Assembly: GCF_014200495.1 (NCBI RefSeq)
Contig: NZ_JACHBY010000004.1
Location: 434,001 to 498,000, forward strand
DNA: 64,000 nucleotides
From: Mucilaginibacter geliditolerans
GTDB taxonomy: Bacteria; Bacteroidota; Bacteroidia; Sphingobacteriales; Sphingobacteriaceae
Direction of reading: 5' to 3'
In this document: positions 54,349 through 62,662 of the stretch, piece after piece
Layout: each line of letters opens with the position of its first letter
Position numbering within the stretch: the first letter of the stretch is position 1
The notes under the pieces: generated by a model
The model's database searches: none
Seen by the model: only the letters and a program-made list of their open reading frames with translations
What the model was told of the DNA's origin: nothing
Translations under genes and position numbers: made by a program

Positions 54349-55392
54349 ATGGATATAATATTTAATGCTTTATTTAAATTAGATGTTGCCAACCAGGAAC
54401 TAACTCCTTTACCGGTACCAGAAGAAAAAAAAGATCTTAAAAGTTACATTGAAGAACTTTTAAATAAAATATTAGCCGATTCTGACCGGAAGGGATTTGA
54501 ATTTCAAAGTAAAACAACAGAAATATACACCTTGATCAATAGCATTATTAATGTAAAGAACAATAATCTGGATGAATACCTTATGCACTCCGAGGCTATT
54601 GGAAGTCGTTTGTTAAAAAAGGAAATCGAATCAGATCAGCGTAATAACCTGAAAGTTGAACTTTTGAAAGGAATTGTTATTGTCTCTTTGGTAAGATTTG
54701 ATAATCAGAATAATAAAGTGATTATTTCCAAAGCCGATTATGATGGTTTTTTAGATGCCCAGACTTATACGAATAAAGTTGGCTTTCCACTAAAAAAGAA
54801 GATATACAAGGCGTTTCTTGCAGACATAGATGATCATGGAAATATATCCAGAATATCAGTTTATGATACTAATTCTGCTTTTACCGTTTATTGGTGGAGA
54901 GATTTTTTAGAACTGAAAGAAGTTTATACTGATGAATATAATACAGAAAATGTATTTGATGCAATAGAAACCAAAATCCTGGCGCCTATCAAAAAAAAGC
55001 ATAAAGCAGACTATATAGCACTTTGGAATTCAAGTGTACACTACTTCCGGTTAAAACCAGAGTTCACCTCTGAGGGCTTTATTGCTGATATTTTAACGGG
55101 TTATAAACCTTTCGATCCAGCATTAAATGTTACAGAACTGGAAGATAAGGCAAAGAAAATATTTGAAAAAGGGAAATTTGACAGCAAATTCTCTATAGTT
55201 CCGGAAAAGGTAAGCAAGAAATTTAAGAAATCAATACCTTTAACACCACAGATCGACCTCAATTTAAAAAGCGATATAAAAAACCTTGAAAATACGATAA
55301 TGAGATACAAGCAACCCAATGGAGATAAGTGGGTTATGATTAAATCAGAAGAAGGTTTTGAGTATTTTGGAGATACGAATATTATGCCATGA
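54349..55392 (+). CDS. Hypothetical soluble protein, first gene of a two-gene module
   Basis: 347 residues, no signal peptide or membrane segment. The middle (LLKGIVIVSLVRFDNQNNKVIISKADYDGFLD, GFPLKKKIYKAFLADIDDHGNISRISVYDTN) alternates strands and helices and faintly recalls 37-kDa nucleoid-associated (NdpA) or KwaB/DUF4868 proteins, but I cannot assign a family. YWWRDFLELKEVYTDEYNTENVFDAIE and the lysine-rich C-terminus could bind nucleic acid. The stop overlaps the start of the next gene (ATGA), so the two proteins are made together. It is located between a restriction-like operon and a nuclease-helicase, so a defence role is likely by association. Confidence 0.75.
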   Translation: MDIIFNALFKLDVANQELTPLPVPEEKKDLKSYIEELLNKILADSDRKGFEFQSKTTEIYTLINSIINVKNNNLDEYLMHSEAIGSRLLKKEIESDQRNNLKVELLKGIVIVSLVRFDNQNNKVIISKADYDGFLDAQTYTNKVGFPLKKKIYKAFLADIDDHGNISRISVYDTNSAFTVYWWRDFLELKEVYTDEYNTENVFDAIETKILAPIKKKHKADYIALWNSSVHYFRLKPEFTSEGFIADILTGYKPFDPALNVTELEDKAKKIFEKGKFDSKFSIVPEKVSKKFKKSIPLTPQIDLNLKSDIKNLENTIMRYKQPNGDKWVMIKSEEGFEYFGDTNIMP

Positions 55393-56846
55393 GTGAGCTT
55401 TCCGTGCAAACACTTATCAATCTTTTTGAACACCAGCAGTATTTACTAACAGAGAACTTTAACGAAGTTAAAATAATACTTGCTGCGAATTCCTATAAAG
55501 AAGTGGATGCCCAGACTTTTGACGCGTCTTTAGTGTTTATAAATGCGCGGGATAAAGTACAGGTTTCAGTTATTATCGGGGATAACGACCCGATAGATTA
55601 TTATTCACCAGATTCAGTTTCAGACTTTTTGCTTAACCTCACTAAAGCTATGGCACAGCGTGAGGAAGAGCCCATTAAGGTCATTATATCTATACTTAAA
55701 AAACAAGAGGCAGGCTGCATTTCAATCTACTCACTGAACCATTTTCAATCGTTTTTGGAGGGTCTGTCTTTGCACAATCTCCTATCACAATTTAATGAGT
55801 TTCTTCAAAATACTTCATACATTCTGCTGGAAAACCAAGTAACGGGAGCTGAAATAAGGACAGCCTCCATATGGCTGGTTAACAAAAACAACAACACAAT
55901 TCCGGCCGTTATTGACCGGTCTAAAATTATTAGTCTGGCACAAACCGCAGGCCATTCTAATTTATTTGCAGAATTTCAGTTGGTGCCGGATGATTTTATA
56001 CTTGAAAGCAATACCAGAAGTGGCCTTGAAGATATTTTCAACCGTTTAGCTATAATAGGTTCACTGGCTTACCTTTTCGATATTTTTGCCGTTGAAAACT
56101 CCGCATTGCAATATAAATTGAACGGCTATAAGTCAATTCAGGGAGCGGTGGATTTTTCTGAAATAAAAGCTGATAAAGGGCATCAGTATGAACTGATATA
56201 TCATTGGGTATACAATTCGGGAAATTTTAATGACAAAATTGGCTTAGCCAGGAATATTATTTCACTTCATTTGACTCCGTCTGGAAATATTACACTCAGC
56301 GGATCCCCTTATAGTTCTTTATTCTCCGCTTACAAGGTTTACGAAAAGGAAAATATTAAACAATATATATCTGTCAGAAACAGTCTGTCGGATCAGTTAT
56401 TAAATTTTCATGATCGTGCCAATAGTTTAACAGAGTCATTTGCTGGTAATCTTCAAAAAAGCGGGCTGGCATTAATCAGCTTTTATATTTCGGTAGTAAT
56501 CTTAAAGGTATTGAGCAAAGACAATTTGATTAATGTTTTTACCTTTGACACCTCTGTTTTTTCCTCGGTTATATTACTTTGTTCTTTCATCTTTTTTTGG
56601 TTTAGCCGCTGGGAATTAATCGAACAAAAAAAACGCTTTTCGGGACACTATTTTGATTTGAGAAGAAGATATCTTGATTTATTAGACACGCAGGATATCG
56701 ACAGGATACTGAATAACAACCGTGAATTTTTGCAGGACATGGACTTTATCAAAGCCAAACTAAGAAGATATAGCTGCATGTGGCTAACGTTTTTAATACT
56801 TCTATTTCTTACCACATGGTTTTTATTCCTGTGGTACAGAGAATGA
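55389..56846 (+). CDS. Hypothetical protein with three C-terminal membrane helices (second gene of module)
   Basis: 485 residues. Residues 1-350 are soluble with mixed alpha/beta character; three hydrophobic helices follow at about 357-376, 388-406 and 462-482, and a 55-residue basic loop (EQKKRFSGHYFDLRRRYLDLLDTQDIDRIL) lies between helices 2 and 3. No known catalytic motif is visible. A soluble partner plus membrane-anchored protein is the layout of several abortive-infection systems (sensor + pore or membrane effector). The family is not recognised. Start codon overlaps the previous stop by four bases. Confidence 0.75.
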   Translation: MSELSVQTLINLFEHQQYLLTENFNEVKIILAANSYKEVDAQTFDASLVFINARDKVQVSVIIGDNDPIDYYSPDSVSDFLLNLTKAMAQREEEPIKVIISILKKQEAGCISIYSLNHFQSFLEGLSLHNLLSQFNEFLQNTSYILLENQVTGAEIRTASIWLVNKNNNTIPAVIDRSKIISLAQTAGHSNLFAEFQLVPDDFILESNTRSGLEDIFNRLAIIGSLAYLFDIFAVENSALQYKLNGYKSIQGAVDFSEIKADKGHQYELIYHWVYNSGNFNDKIGLARNIISLHLTPSGNITLSGSPYSSLFSAYKVYEKENIKQYISVRNSLSDQLLNFHDRANSLTESFAGNLQKSGLALISFYISVVILKVLSKDNLINVFTFDTSVFSSVILLCSFIFFWFSRWELIEQKKRFSGHYFDLRRRYLDLLDTQDIDRILNNNREFLQDMDFIKAKLRRYSCMWLTFLILLFLTTWFLFLWYRE

Positions 56847-56926
56847 GAGTCAATCATAATGGTGTAGTATCCTGACATTTAAGTTTTGGCGCAAAACAAG
56901 AAGATAGATTAGTAAAACAAACTTCT

Positions 56927-59900
56927 TTAAGCGAAATTCCTAAAAGCTTTCTCATTGTAACCGCCTTGCAATTTGATGTGTTTAATCAGCTTGCTATATA
57001 TCAGATCATTAGCTAGTATATTTGGTTCTCCTACAATTATCAGTTGTTTTCTCGCCCGCGTTATCGCTACATTTAGCTTGCGGTCAATATACTGTCCTTG
57101 TTCCACGATAATGTTCGACAATTGGCTTAATTGGCTCTGGCGGTTGACACAAAAGGAATAGATGATTAGATCACGCTGAGAGCCCTGATACCTTTCAACA
57201 GTATCAATAGTGATATCACTAAGTTCCGGGATACTGAGCGAAGCCAATTCTTTTCTTATCAACGCAATCTGATTACGGTAGGGGACAATAATGCCTACAC
57301 TAAGTTCGTTTTCTGTAGCACGCTCACTGGCGACTAGGCTGATATTATTTAGCTGACAAAGCTGTGTTACGGTTCGCAGAATCTCCCGGACAATTATCGC
57401 CTCATCTAGATTACTTTTTATATTCCGATGCTTGAGATCTGCTTTTGAAGGAAAGAACAGTAGACGGTTGGTGGCCAAAGCCTGGTGGGCCGGGCTATCG
57501 CTGTCAAACGTTGTATATGGCAATGTGTCGGTCTGATGGGGCAGATCGAGTGATTCGAGCAGGTTGTTATAAAATTCAGTGTTGGGAAAATAGGCCAATT
57601 CAGGATGCATCCTGCCCTGCCTAACCAACATGTCCCAAAACGGAGAGGTATTCGCTTGATGATGACGGAGATATAAACGTTCAAATAACGAAACTCGTTT
57701 GTCAAGGAAACCTCTCTTCCTAAGAGCCTGGTCTTGTACCTGACAACTCTCCTCTGATTGCAGAACAATGGCCGGTAACTGTCGGTGGTCGCCAATCATG
57801 ATTAGCTTGCTGATCGCTGGCTTGCCAGCCTTGTCAACGGCGGACAACAATGGAAAAAGATGTGGTTCCAGTATCTGTGCTGCCTCATCAATGATAGCCA
57901 TATCGAATGACTTCAACTTAAAAAGCTCCATTTTGCCTGAAAGGGATGTGATGGTGCCCACGAATATCCGATAACCTTCAATACATAATCGTACGGCCTC
58001 ACGGTTCTGACAATCGGCAAGCTGATAATCCAGGAGCCGGTGATGGAACCTTGTATCGCAGGATAGTTCACCACCGATCCTGACATAATCCAGCCCTCCG
58101 CTACCGGCTTTTTCCAAAGTATCGCATATCTCATCAACTGCGCGGTTAGTATAAGCCAGCAATAGCAATTGACACCGAGGATCGGCGTGGAACTCTTCTG
58201 TCATAGCCTTTAGCGCCTGCGAAGTCTTGCCTGTGCCCGGCGGCCCTACTAAAATGAAATAGTCTTTAGCCTGTTTTGCCTTCAACACAATGCGTTGCAG
58301 GTCGGCAGGGAAATTCTGACAAACCAACTGCCGGCTATCATCCGTTTCGGGTGTGCGGTCACCTAGCAACAACTGCTGGCGTCGTATATCGATCTTAAGG
58401 AAACTGTAAAGACCCCGGTACATGCTTTGATATGAAACATCCATATGGTCATGCTCGAGCGCATATTTGCTGGTTTGTGGCAATACCGATACGTTCCGTT
58501 GACGGTAGCGCAAACGAACAACGATCTGATCGCGCCTAATTCCCTCAAGGCTACCTTTGAATACCTGTTGGCTCATGATGTTGTCCTTATCTGTGTTCCG
58601 CTGGTATAGTATAACAATATCGCCTTTCCGGAAATTCGGCATGAAGTCAGGCCCCATATCGGATAGCATAAATGTTAATCGTTGGACTTCAGCTGCAGGA
58701 TCCACGGGCGCGGCCAGTGATAGGTCAATAAAAATATCACCAGCCTCGATCTTGTCTTTCAAAGGTACTAGCCAAAGACTGGATAGCCCCCGTCGTTCAT
58801 AGCTGTTCTCACCTGATTTAGCTAGGTAATGCTCTTTTGCAATAAAGCCTAGAAATTCCTGAAAGTATTTCAACATAATCTCAGTCGCAGCTGAAAATGG
58901 CGAATAGAACGCGGCCAAATCTGGGAGGACGTATCTGTTTAAAAAATTGTCATGCAATACCTTCGTAATTAGTGTAGGATGCTGTAATTGACGCACAAGT
59001 ATCATTCGATCTTCATTACTGCCGAAAGCTACCTGGCGCTCGTTCGCTACAATGAGGTTCCGCTTGTTGATTGCACTTTTTGTCAGTGATTCCAGGTTGC
59101 TGCTAGAGTGTAGCACACCATGCTTCGAATACAGCAGGTAGGCTCTTCGGTCCTTTAAGTAGCCGATATTAAATTCGAGTACAGCGTAATAAAGCAACAC
59201 TTGAACGTAGTGGTTTTCCTTGTGATCAAATTCCGCTCTAAACATCTCGGCTTTGCCCGATTTAAGCTCGACGATTCTGCTATAATCATCTAGCATTAGG
59301 TCAAGACGTCCCTGTATGCCGAGGGCCTCACAAATAAATGAAGGCTCGAGGATGGCTCTATCGCGGTCAATCTGCTCTTTGACCAGGCCTGTTTGCACCA
59401 GTTTTTTTATTGCATCAAAGTGCTCTTCGCAAGTCTTGGTGAAATCGGGAGGCAGATATTCACAACTGCTGATATTGAACGGCGATTCACGGAAAGCCTT
59501 TTTGAGTACTTGTTTCAACAGGACGGGCTGGTCTGGACGTTCATTGATGAGCTCATCAAGTATAGTGTTTGCGATATTACCCAGAATAATATAATGGGTA
59601 TTAGGAATCGTGTTGAGTTTACTGTACAAAAAATTAAGCGGATGGTCGCCATATTCTTTGTAACATTCGGCAATAGCACTGATATCAATAAGGTGATCAG
59701 GTTCCAGTACTATATAGTCGGGTAAGTAGTCGCCGTTAGGTTCAATAGTGAAATTAAGGATGTTAATCAGGGCACCAGGCCATAGTCTGCTGACGGTGGC
59801 ATTGAATTGGTCATTCACGCCAGAAACATTGTACCGGATCTTAATAAGTTCTTCGGAAGGGTATTCGTCTTCAATACCGTAGATATAGTCTGACGTCACG

Positions 59901-60346
59901 TGGTCAATAGCTATTCGGGTACGCTTTTGGCGGGCTTTGCGGCTGCGACTTTTACTTTGTGGTCGTCCTTTTTCCGGCAATAGCTTCTGTAATTTATTCG
60001 GAGTGGGATCCTTATAAAAATGTGCTATGGTATCAGCGAGCGCTTTGACATCATATTGGTAATCATCTTCGCTGGGCCGTAAACCTTCATGCAGCACCTT
60101 GTTCGCATTGACACGCAGGGAGTGAATCTGATAGGCTTTGAGGTTGGAAAGTGCAGTCTTTTTACATAGATAATGCAACCTTGCGAACAGACCTGTGAAC
60201 TGGGCGCCTTCATTTTCGGTTAGGTCGCGGCATACGGATTCCAAAAGTGTACGCAACCGAGGGTATTTTAATTCTACCCTAATTGGTTCCTGATGGATAG
60301 CGCAAAGTTCCTCAAAGTATGACGAGGCGGATGATGGCATGTTCAT
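56927..60346 (-). CDS. PD-(D/E)XK nuclease-superfamily 1 (Dna2/Upf1-like) helicase fusion
   Basis: 1139 residues. Residues about 300-420 carry a RecB/Cas4-like nuclease: GRLDLML (D349), IVELKSGK (E360, K362) and QVLLYY (382-387). From about 680 a superfamily 1B helicase follows: Walker A GPPGTGKT (700-707), DEAAQ (819-823), GDHRQLPA (851-858), DTVERYQGSQRDL and LNVAITRARKQLIIVGE near the C-terminus. The N-terminal 300 residues are unassigned. The architecture matches Dna2-like nuclease-helicases that are recurrent in bacterial defence islands. ATG at 60346. Convergent with the two-gene module; the stops are 80 bases apart. Confidence 0.92.
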   Translation of the reverse strand: MNMPSSASSYFEELCAIHQEPIRVELKYPRLRTLLESVCRDLTENEGAQFTGLFARLHYLCKKTALSNLKAYQIHSLRVNANKVLHEGLRPSEDDYQYDVKALADTIAHFYKDPTPNKLQKLLPEKGRPQSKSRSRKARQKRTRIAIDHVTSDYIYGIEDEYPSEELIKIRYNVSGVNDQFNATVSRLWPGALINILNFTIEPNGDYLPDYIVLEPDHLIDISAIAECYKEYGDHPLNFLYSKLNTIPNTHYIILGNIANTILDELINERPDQPVLLKQVLKKAFRESPFNISSCEYLPPDFTKTCEEHFDAIKKLVQTGLVKEQIDRDRAILEPSFICEALGIQGRLDLMLDDYSRIVELKSGKAEMFRAEFDHKENHYVQVLLYYAVLEFNIGYLKDRRAYLLYSKHGVLHSSSNLESLTKSAINKRNLIVANERQVAFGSNEDRMILVRQLQHPTLITKVLHDNFLNRYVLPDLAAFYSPFSAATEIMLKYFQEFLGFIAKEHYLAKSGENSYERRGLSSLWLVPLKDKIEAGDIFIDLSLAAPVDPAAEVQRLTFMLSDMGPDFMPNFRKGDIVILYQRNTDKDNIMSQQVFKGSLEGIRRDQIVVRLRYRQRNVSVLPQTSKYALEHDHMDVSYQSMYRGLYSFLKIDIRRQQLLLGDRTPETDDSRQLVCQNFPADLQRIVLKAKQAKDYFILVGPPGTGKTSQALKAMTEEFHADPRCQLLLLAYTNRAVDEICDTLEKAGSGGLDYVRIGGELSCDTRFHHRLLDYQLADCQNREAVRLCIEGYRIFVGTITSLSGKMELFKLKSFDMAIIDEAAQILEPHLFPLLSAVDKAGKPAISKLIMIGDHRQLPAIVLQSEESCQVQDQALRKRGFLDKRVSLFERLYLRHHQANTSPFWDMLVRQGRMHPELAYFPNTEFYNNLLESLDLPHQTDTLPYTTFDSDSPAHQALATNRLLFFPSKADLKHRNIKSNLDEAIIVREILRTVTQLCQLNNISLVASERATENELSVGIIVPYRNQIALIRKELASLSIPELSDITIDTVERYQGSQRDLIIYSFCVNRQSQLSQLSNIIVEQGQYIDRKLNVAITRARKQLIIVGEPNILANDLIYSKLIKHIKLQGGYNEKAFRNFA

Positions 60347-60507
60347 AAAGGTTAGGTTGAGCGTTCAATGCTCAGATAATCCGGGCTGCCCAATCGGTTT
60401 GTATATTGTAAATGTAATAAATTAAAATCCATGCTGCATTTATTGAATGTATACTGTAACGGTCGAATGTTACAGCAAAATAGCTGGAGGCTGGTAGTGT
60501 TTAAAAC

Positions 60508-60536
60508 AAGCCTGGAGAGCTGTGCTCTCCAGGCTT
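60508..60536 (-). terminator. Strong terminator of the YegP operon
   Basis: AAGCCTGGAGAGC (60508-60520) and GCTCTCCAGGCTT (60524-60536) form a perfect 13-bp stem with a 3-nt loop; on the minus strand it is followed by GTTTTAAA. It lies just after the 37-codon gene. Confidence 0.85.
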
Positions 60537-60540
60537 GGCC

Positions 60541-60654
60541 TTAATTAGACTTTTTTACGGTCTCTTTAACGGTCGTCTTCGGATGCTTGTCAGCATAGTT
60601 CTTTTTCACGAACTGGCCTGAGCCTGCATCACGGTAAACTGATTTCTTCGCCAT
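60541..60654 (-). CDS. 37-residue basic small protein
   Basis: 37 codons from ATG 60654 to TAA. MAKKSVYRDAGSGQFV, then KKNYADKHPKTTVKET, very basic. The RDA.SG.FVKK.YADKHPKTTVKE pattern recurs in short, widespread bacterial proteins of unknown role (sometimes misannotated as transporter fragments). A textbook Shine-Dalgarno (AGAAAGGAGGT) lies about 8 bases before the ATG, unusual in Bacteroidota and a sign of strong translation or recent transfer. It follows the YegP-like gene by 32 bases and precedes a strong terminator, so the two form one operon under the sigma-54-like promoter at 61046. Confidence 0.75.
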   Translation of the reverse strand: MAKKSVYRDAGSGQFVKKNYADKHPKTTVKETVKKSN

Positions 60655-60686
60655 TTTTAAATACCTCCTTTCTGTTATTGGTCCGA

Positions 60687-61019
60687 TTAGGTTAGGTCCT
60701 CGACCGGTGCGCTAGGTGCATCGCGCTTGACAGCGTCTATACCATTATTCCGGCCTGTCGCCGAGGTATAGCTTTCACTCCTGCCGATGATCTCTCCGTT
60801 GGCAGCCTTCAGATTGAAGGTGTAGTTATTGGCCAGATCCCTACGGTCATAGCGGCTGTCATAAGGCGCGTTTGTTTTCACGGATGCAATGCCGTTCAGA
60901 CAAGACTGCTTGGTAGTATAACCTTCGCCGCTGAGGATTTTCTCGCCATTTCTGGCTTTTAAATGGTAGTAGAACTGTTGATTGGTGCCCTTGAACACCT
61001 GAAATTTTGGGTTTTCCAT
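60687..61019 (-). CDS. yegP: YegP family (DUF1508) protein
   Basis: 110 residues made of two DUF1508 repeats: FQVFKGTNQQFYYHLKARNGEKILSGEGY...CLNGIASVKTNA (about 6-52) and YTFNLKAANGEIIGRSESYTS...GIDAVKRDAP (about 65-105). DUF1508/YegP proteins are small dimeric folds of unknown function, often stress-induced. ATG at 61019, 27-30 bases after the presumed sigma-54 -12 box. First gene of a two-gene operon with the 37-residue protein. The divergent activator gene is a sigma-54 activator, which fits this promoter. Role in defence or RNA-damage response is inference. Confidence 0.9.
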   Translation of the reverse strand: MENPKFQVFKGTNQQFYYHLKARNGEKILSGEGYTTKQSCLNGIASVKTNAPYDSRYDRRDLANNYTFNLKAANGEIIGRSESYTSATGRNNGIDAVKRDAPSAPVEDLT

Positions 61020-61045
61020 AGTTTAAATATTTTTGATAAGGGACT

Positions 61046-61061
61046 TGCTAATATCCTGCCA
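61046..61061 (-). promoter_or_regulatory. Sigma-54 (-24/-12) promoter of the yegP operon
   Basis: On the minus strand 61061-61046 reads TGGCAGGATATTAGCA. It keeps the invariant GG and GC with exactly ten bases between, and matches the consensus TGGCACGNNNNTTGCW at all but two specified positions (C6 to G, T13 to A). The predicted start is near 61036, giving a short leader before the yegP ATG at 61019. An adjacent divergent sigma-54 activator gene supports it. Confidence 0.7.
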
Positions 61062-61137
61062 ATTAAATTCTCTGCATTTTTTGTTAATATTTCGTTTATT
61101 TGTTATCATAATTTGATTTTTAATATCATAAATTGAC

Positions 61138-62582
61138 ATGAAATATTAATATCATGGCTGGCGAAAACCAACGATTTCAAGGAAGGCGGATTTGATGAGA
61201 ATGGTGCCACCGCAAATTTTTACCGACATTTCTTTGATCATGACATGCACCTTGTTTTATCACAAGCTGTTAGTGAGGATCTGCATCTTGAACATCTGCT
61301 GACAGGGCTAAAGCGGCTGTTTCCAGAACATGAGGATAAAATACAAGGTCGTTATATGTCGGTGGATGATGTGATCGATATTTCACAGATCAAAACAAAG
61401 GTAGAAACCCTGCTGCTAGAGTTCCGGGATCATGATATTGATATTTATTTCTCACCAGGTACTTCAGCGATGCAGGTGGCCTGGTACATTTGTCATACAA
61501 CGCTGAATTTGCGCACACGTCTTTTACAGGTCCGGCCGGCACATAAATCAAAAACTAAAAAACCGGAACTTCTTAAAATCGATGTTAGCTATTCTACAGC
61601 ACCGGTCAGCGCTGTAATACGCGAGGATTTAATGCAACAGCCGGGAACCAGCAAAGCGGACCATTTACTGCTGCCGATTATCCAGCGTGTCTATGAAAAG
61701 GCAGATAAAATCGCTCAAACGGACCGAGTAACGACGCTGATTACAGGAGGTAGCGGTACTGGTAAAGAACAACTGGCCCGCCATATTCATGACCGTTCGG
61801 CGCGGGCGGCAAAATCTTTTTTACCGGTGAACTGCTCCGCGTTTAGCGACCAACTACTGGAAGCGCGGCTGTTCGGATATAAAAAGGGAGCGTTTACCGG
61901 CGCAGACAAAGAATCCAAGGGATTGTTTGAAGCCGCACTGGGCGGCACGGTCTTTCTGGACGAGATTGGAGATATATCTCCTTACATGCAGCAAAGTCTG
62001 TTAAGAGTGCTTCAACAACAGGAAGTGCTACCATTGGGTTCAAACGAGCCGGTTAAGACCAATGTCCGTATTGTTGCCGCCACCAACAAAAACCTGCCCG
62101 AGGCTTGTGATCAAGGCAAGTTTCGCTGGGACCTGTATTACCGGCTTACAATTGCTGAACTTCTGCTACCAGACTTGGCTGTTGTTCCACAAAATGAACG
62201 GGAAGCACTTATAGACCATTTTTTAAAGATAAAACGTTCGGCCCTCCGGAAAGAAAAGAAGTTGACATTGACGAAGGCTGCTTGGGCAGCGCTACTGGCT
62301 TACCCGTTTCCGGGAAATATCCGAGAGCTGGAGAACTTAATCGAACAGCTGTATGTATTTCATGATAGCCAAGTAGATACTATTGACCTGCCAGAAAGAA
62401 TTCGCAAGCCACGTGCGGCGCATTCTCTCAAATGGACAGATGTTGAAAAGCTGCATATTGAAAAGGTAATGCAGCTGGCCAATGGAAATAAGAGCCAGGC
62501 CTTAAAATGGCTTGGCTATGGATCGATCAATACGCTACAGACGAAACTGAGAAATTATGGGATGGCGACAGAAGATCAATAA
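61138..62582 (+). CDS. Sigma-54-dependent activator with RtcR/CARF-like sensor domain (5' frameshift)
   Basis: The uninterrupted frame from ATG 61245 gives 445 residues, but it starts inside a domain. Upstream in the same frame lies ILISWLAKTNDFKEGG...NFYRHFFDHD, without a start codon; ATG 61138 joins it if one A is added (MKILISWLA). The N-terminus, with YFSPGTSAMQVAWY, resembles RtcR/CARF ligand-sensing domains. The AAA+ domain has Walker A GGSGTGK (168-174 from 61245), the sigma-54 contact GAFTGA (215-220) and GTVFLDEIGD; a Fis-type HTH ends the protein (GNKSQALKWLGYGSINTLQTKL). It probably senses a nucleotide or RNA-damage signal and activates the divergent yegP operon. Confidence 0.85.
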
Positions 62583-62662
62583 GTTCAGTCTAAACTTGTA
62601 TATCTGTTTTTTTGACAATTTTATCTAAATAATATTAAATTCGGAGAATTAAACCTTGTTAA

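Noticed and set aside
54349..56846. Kiwa (KwaA/KwaB) defence system
   Set aside because: The order and topology differ: KwaA is a short four-helix protein, while here the membrane protein is 485 residues with a large soluble domain, and similarity of the first protein to KwaB is only faint.
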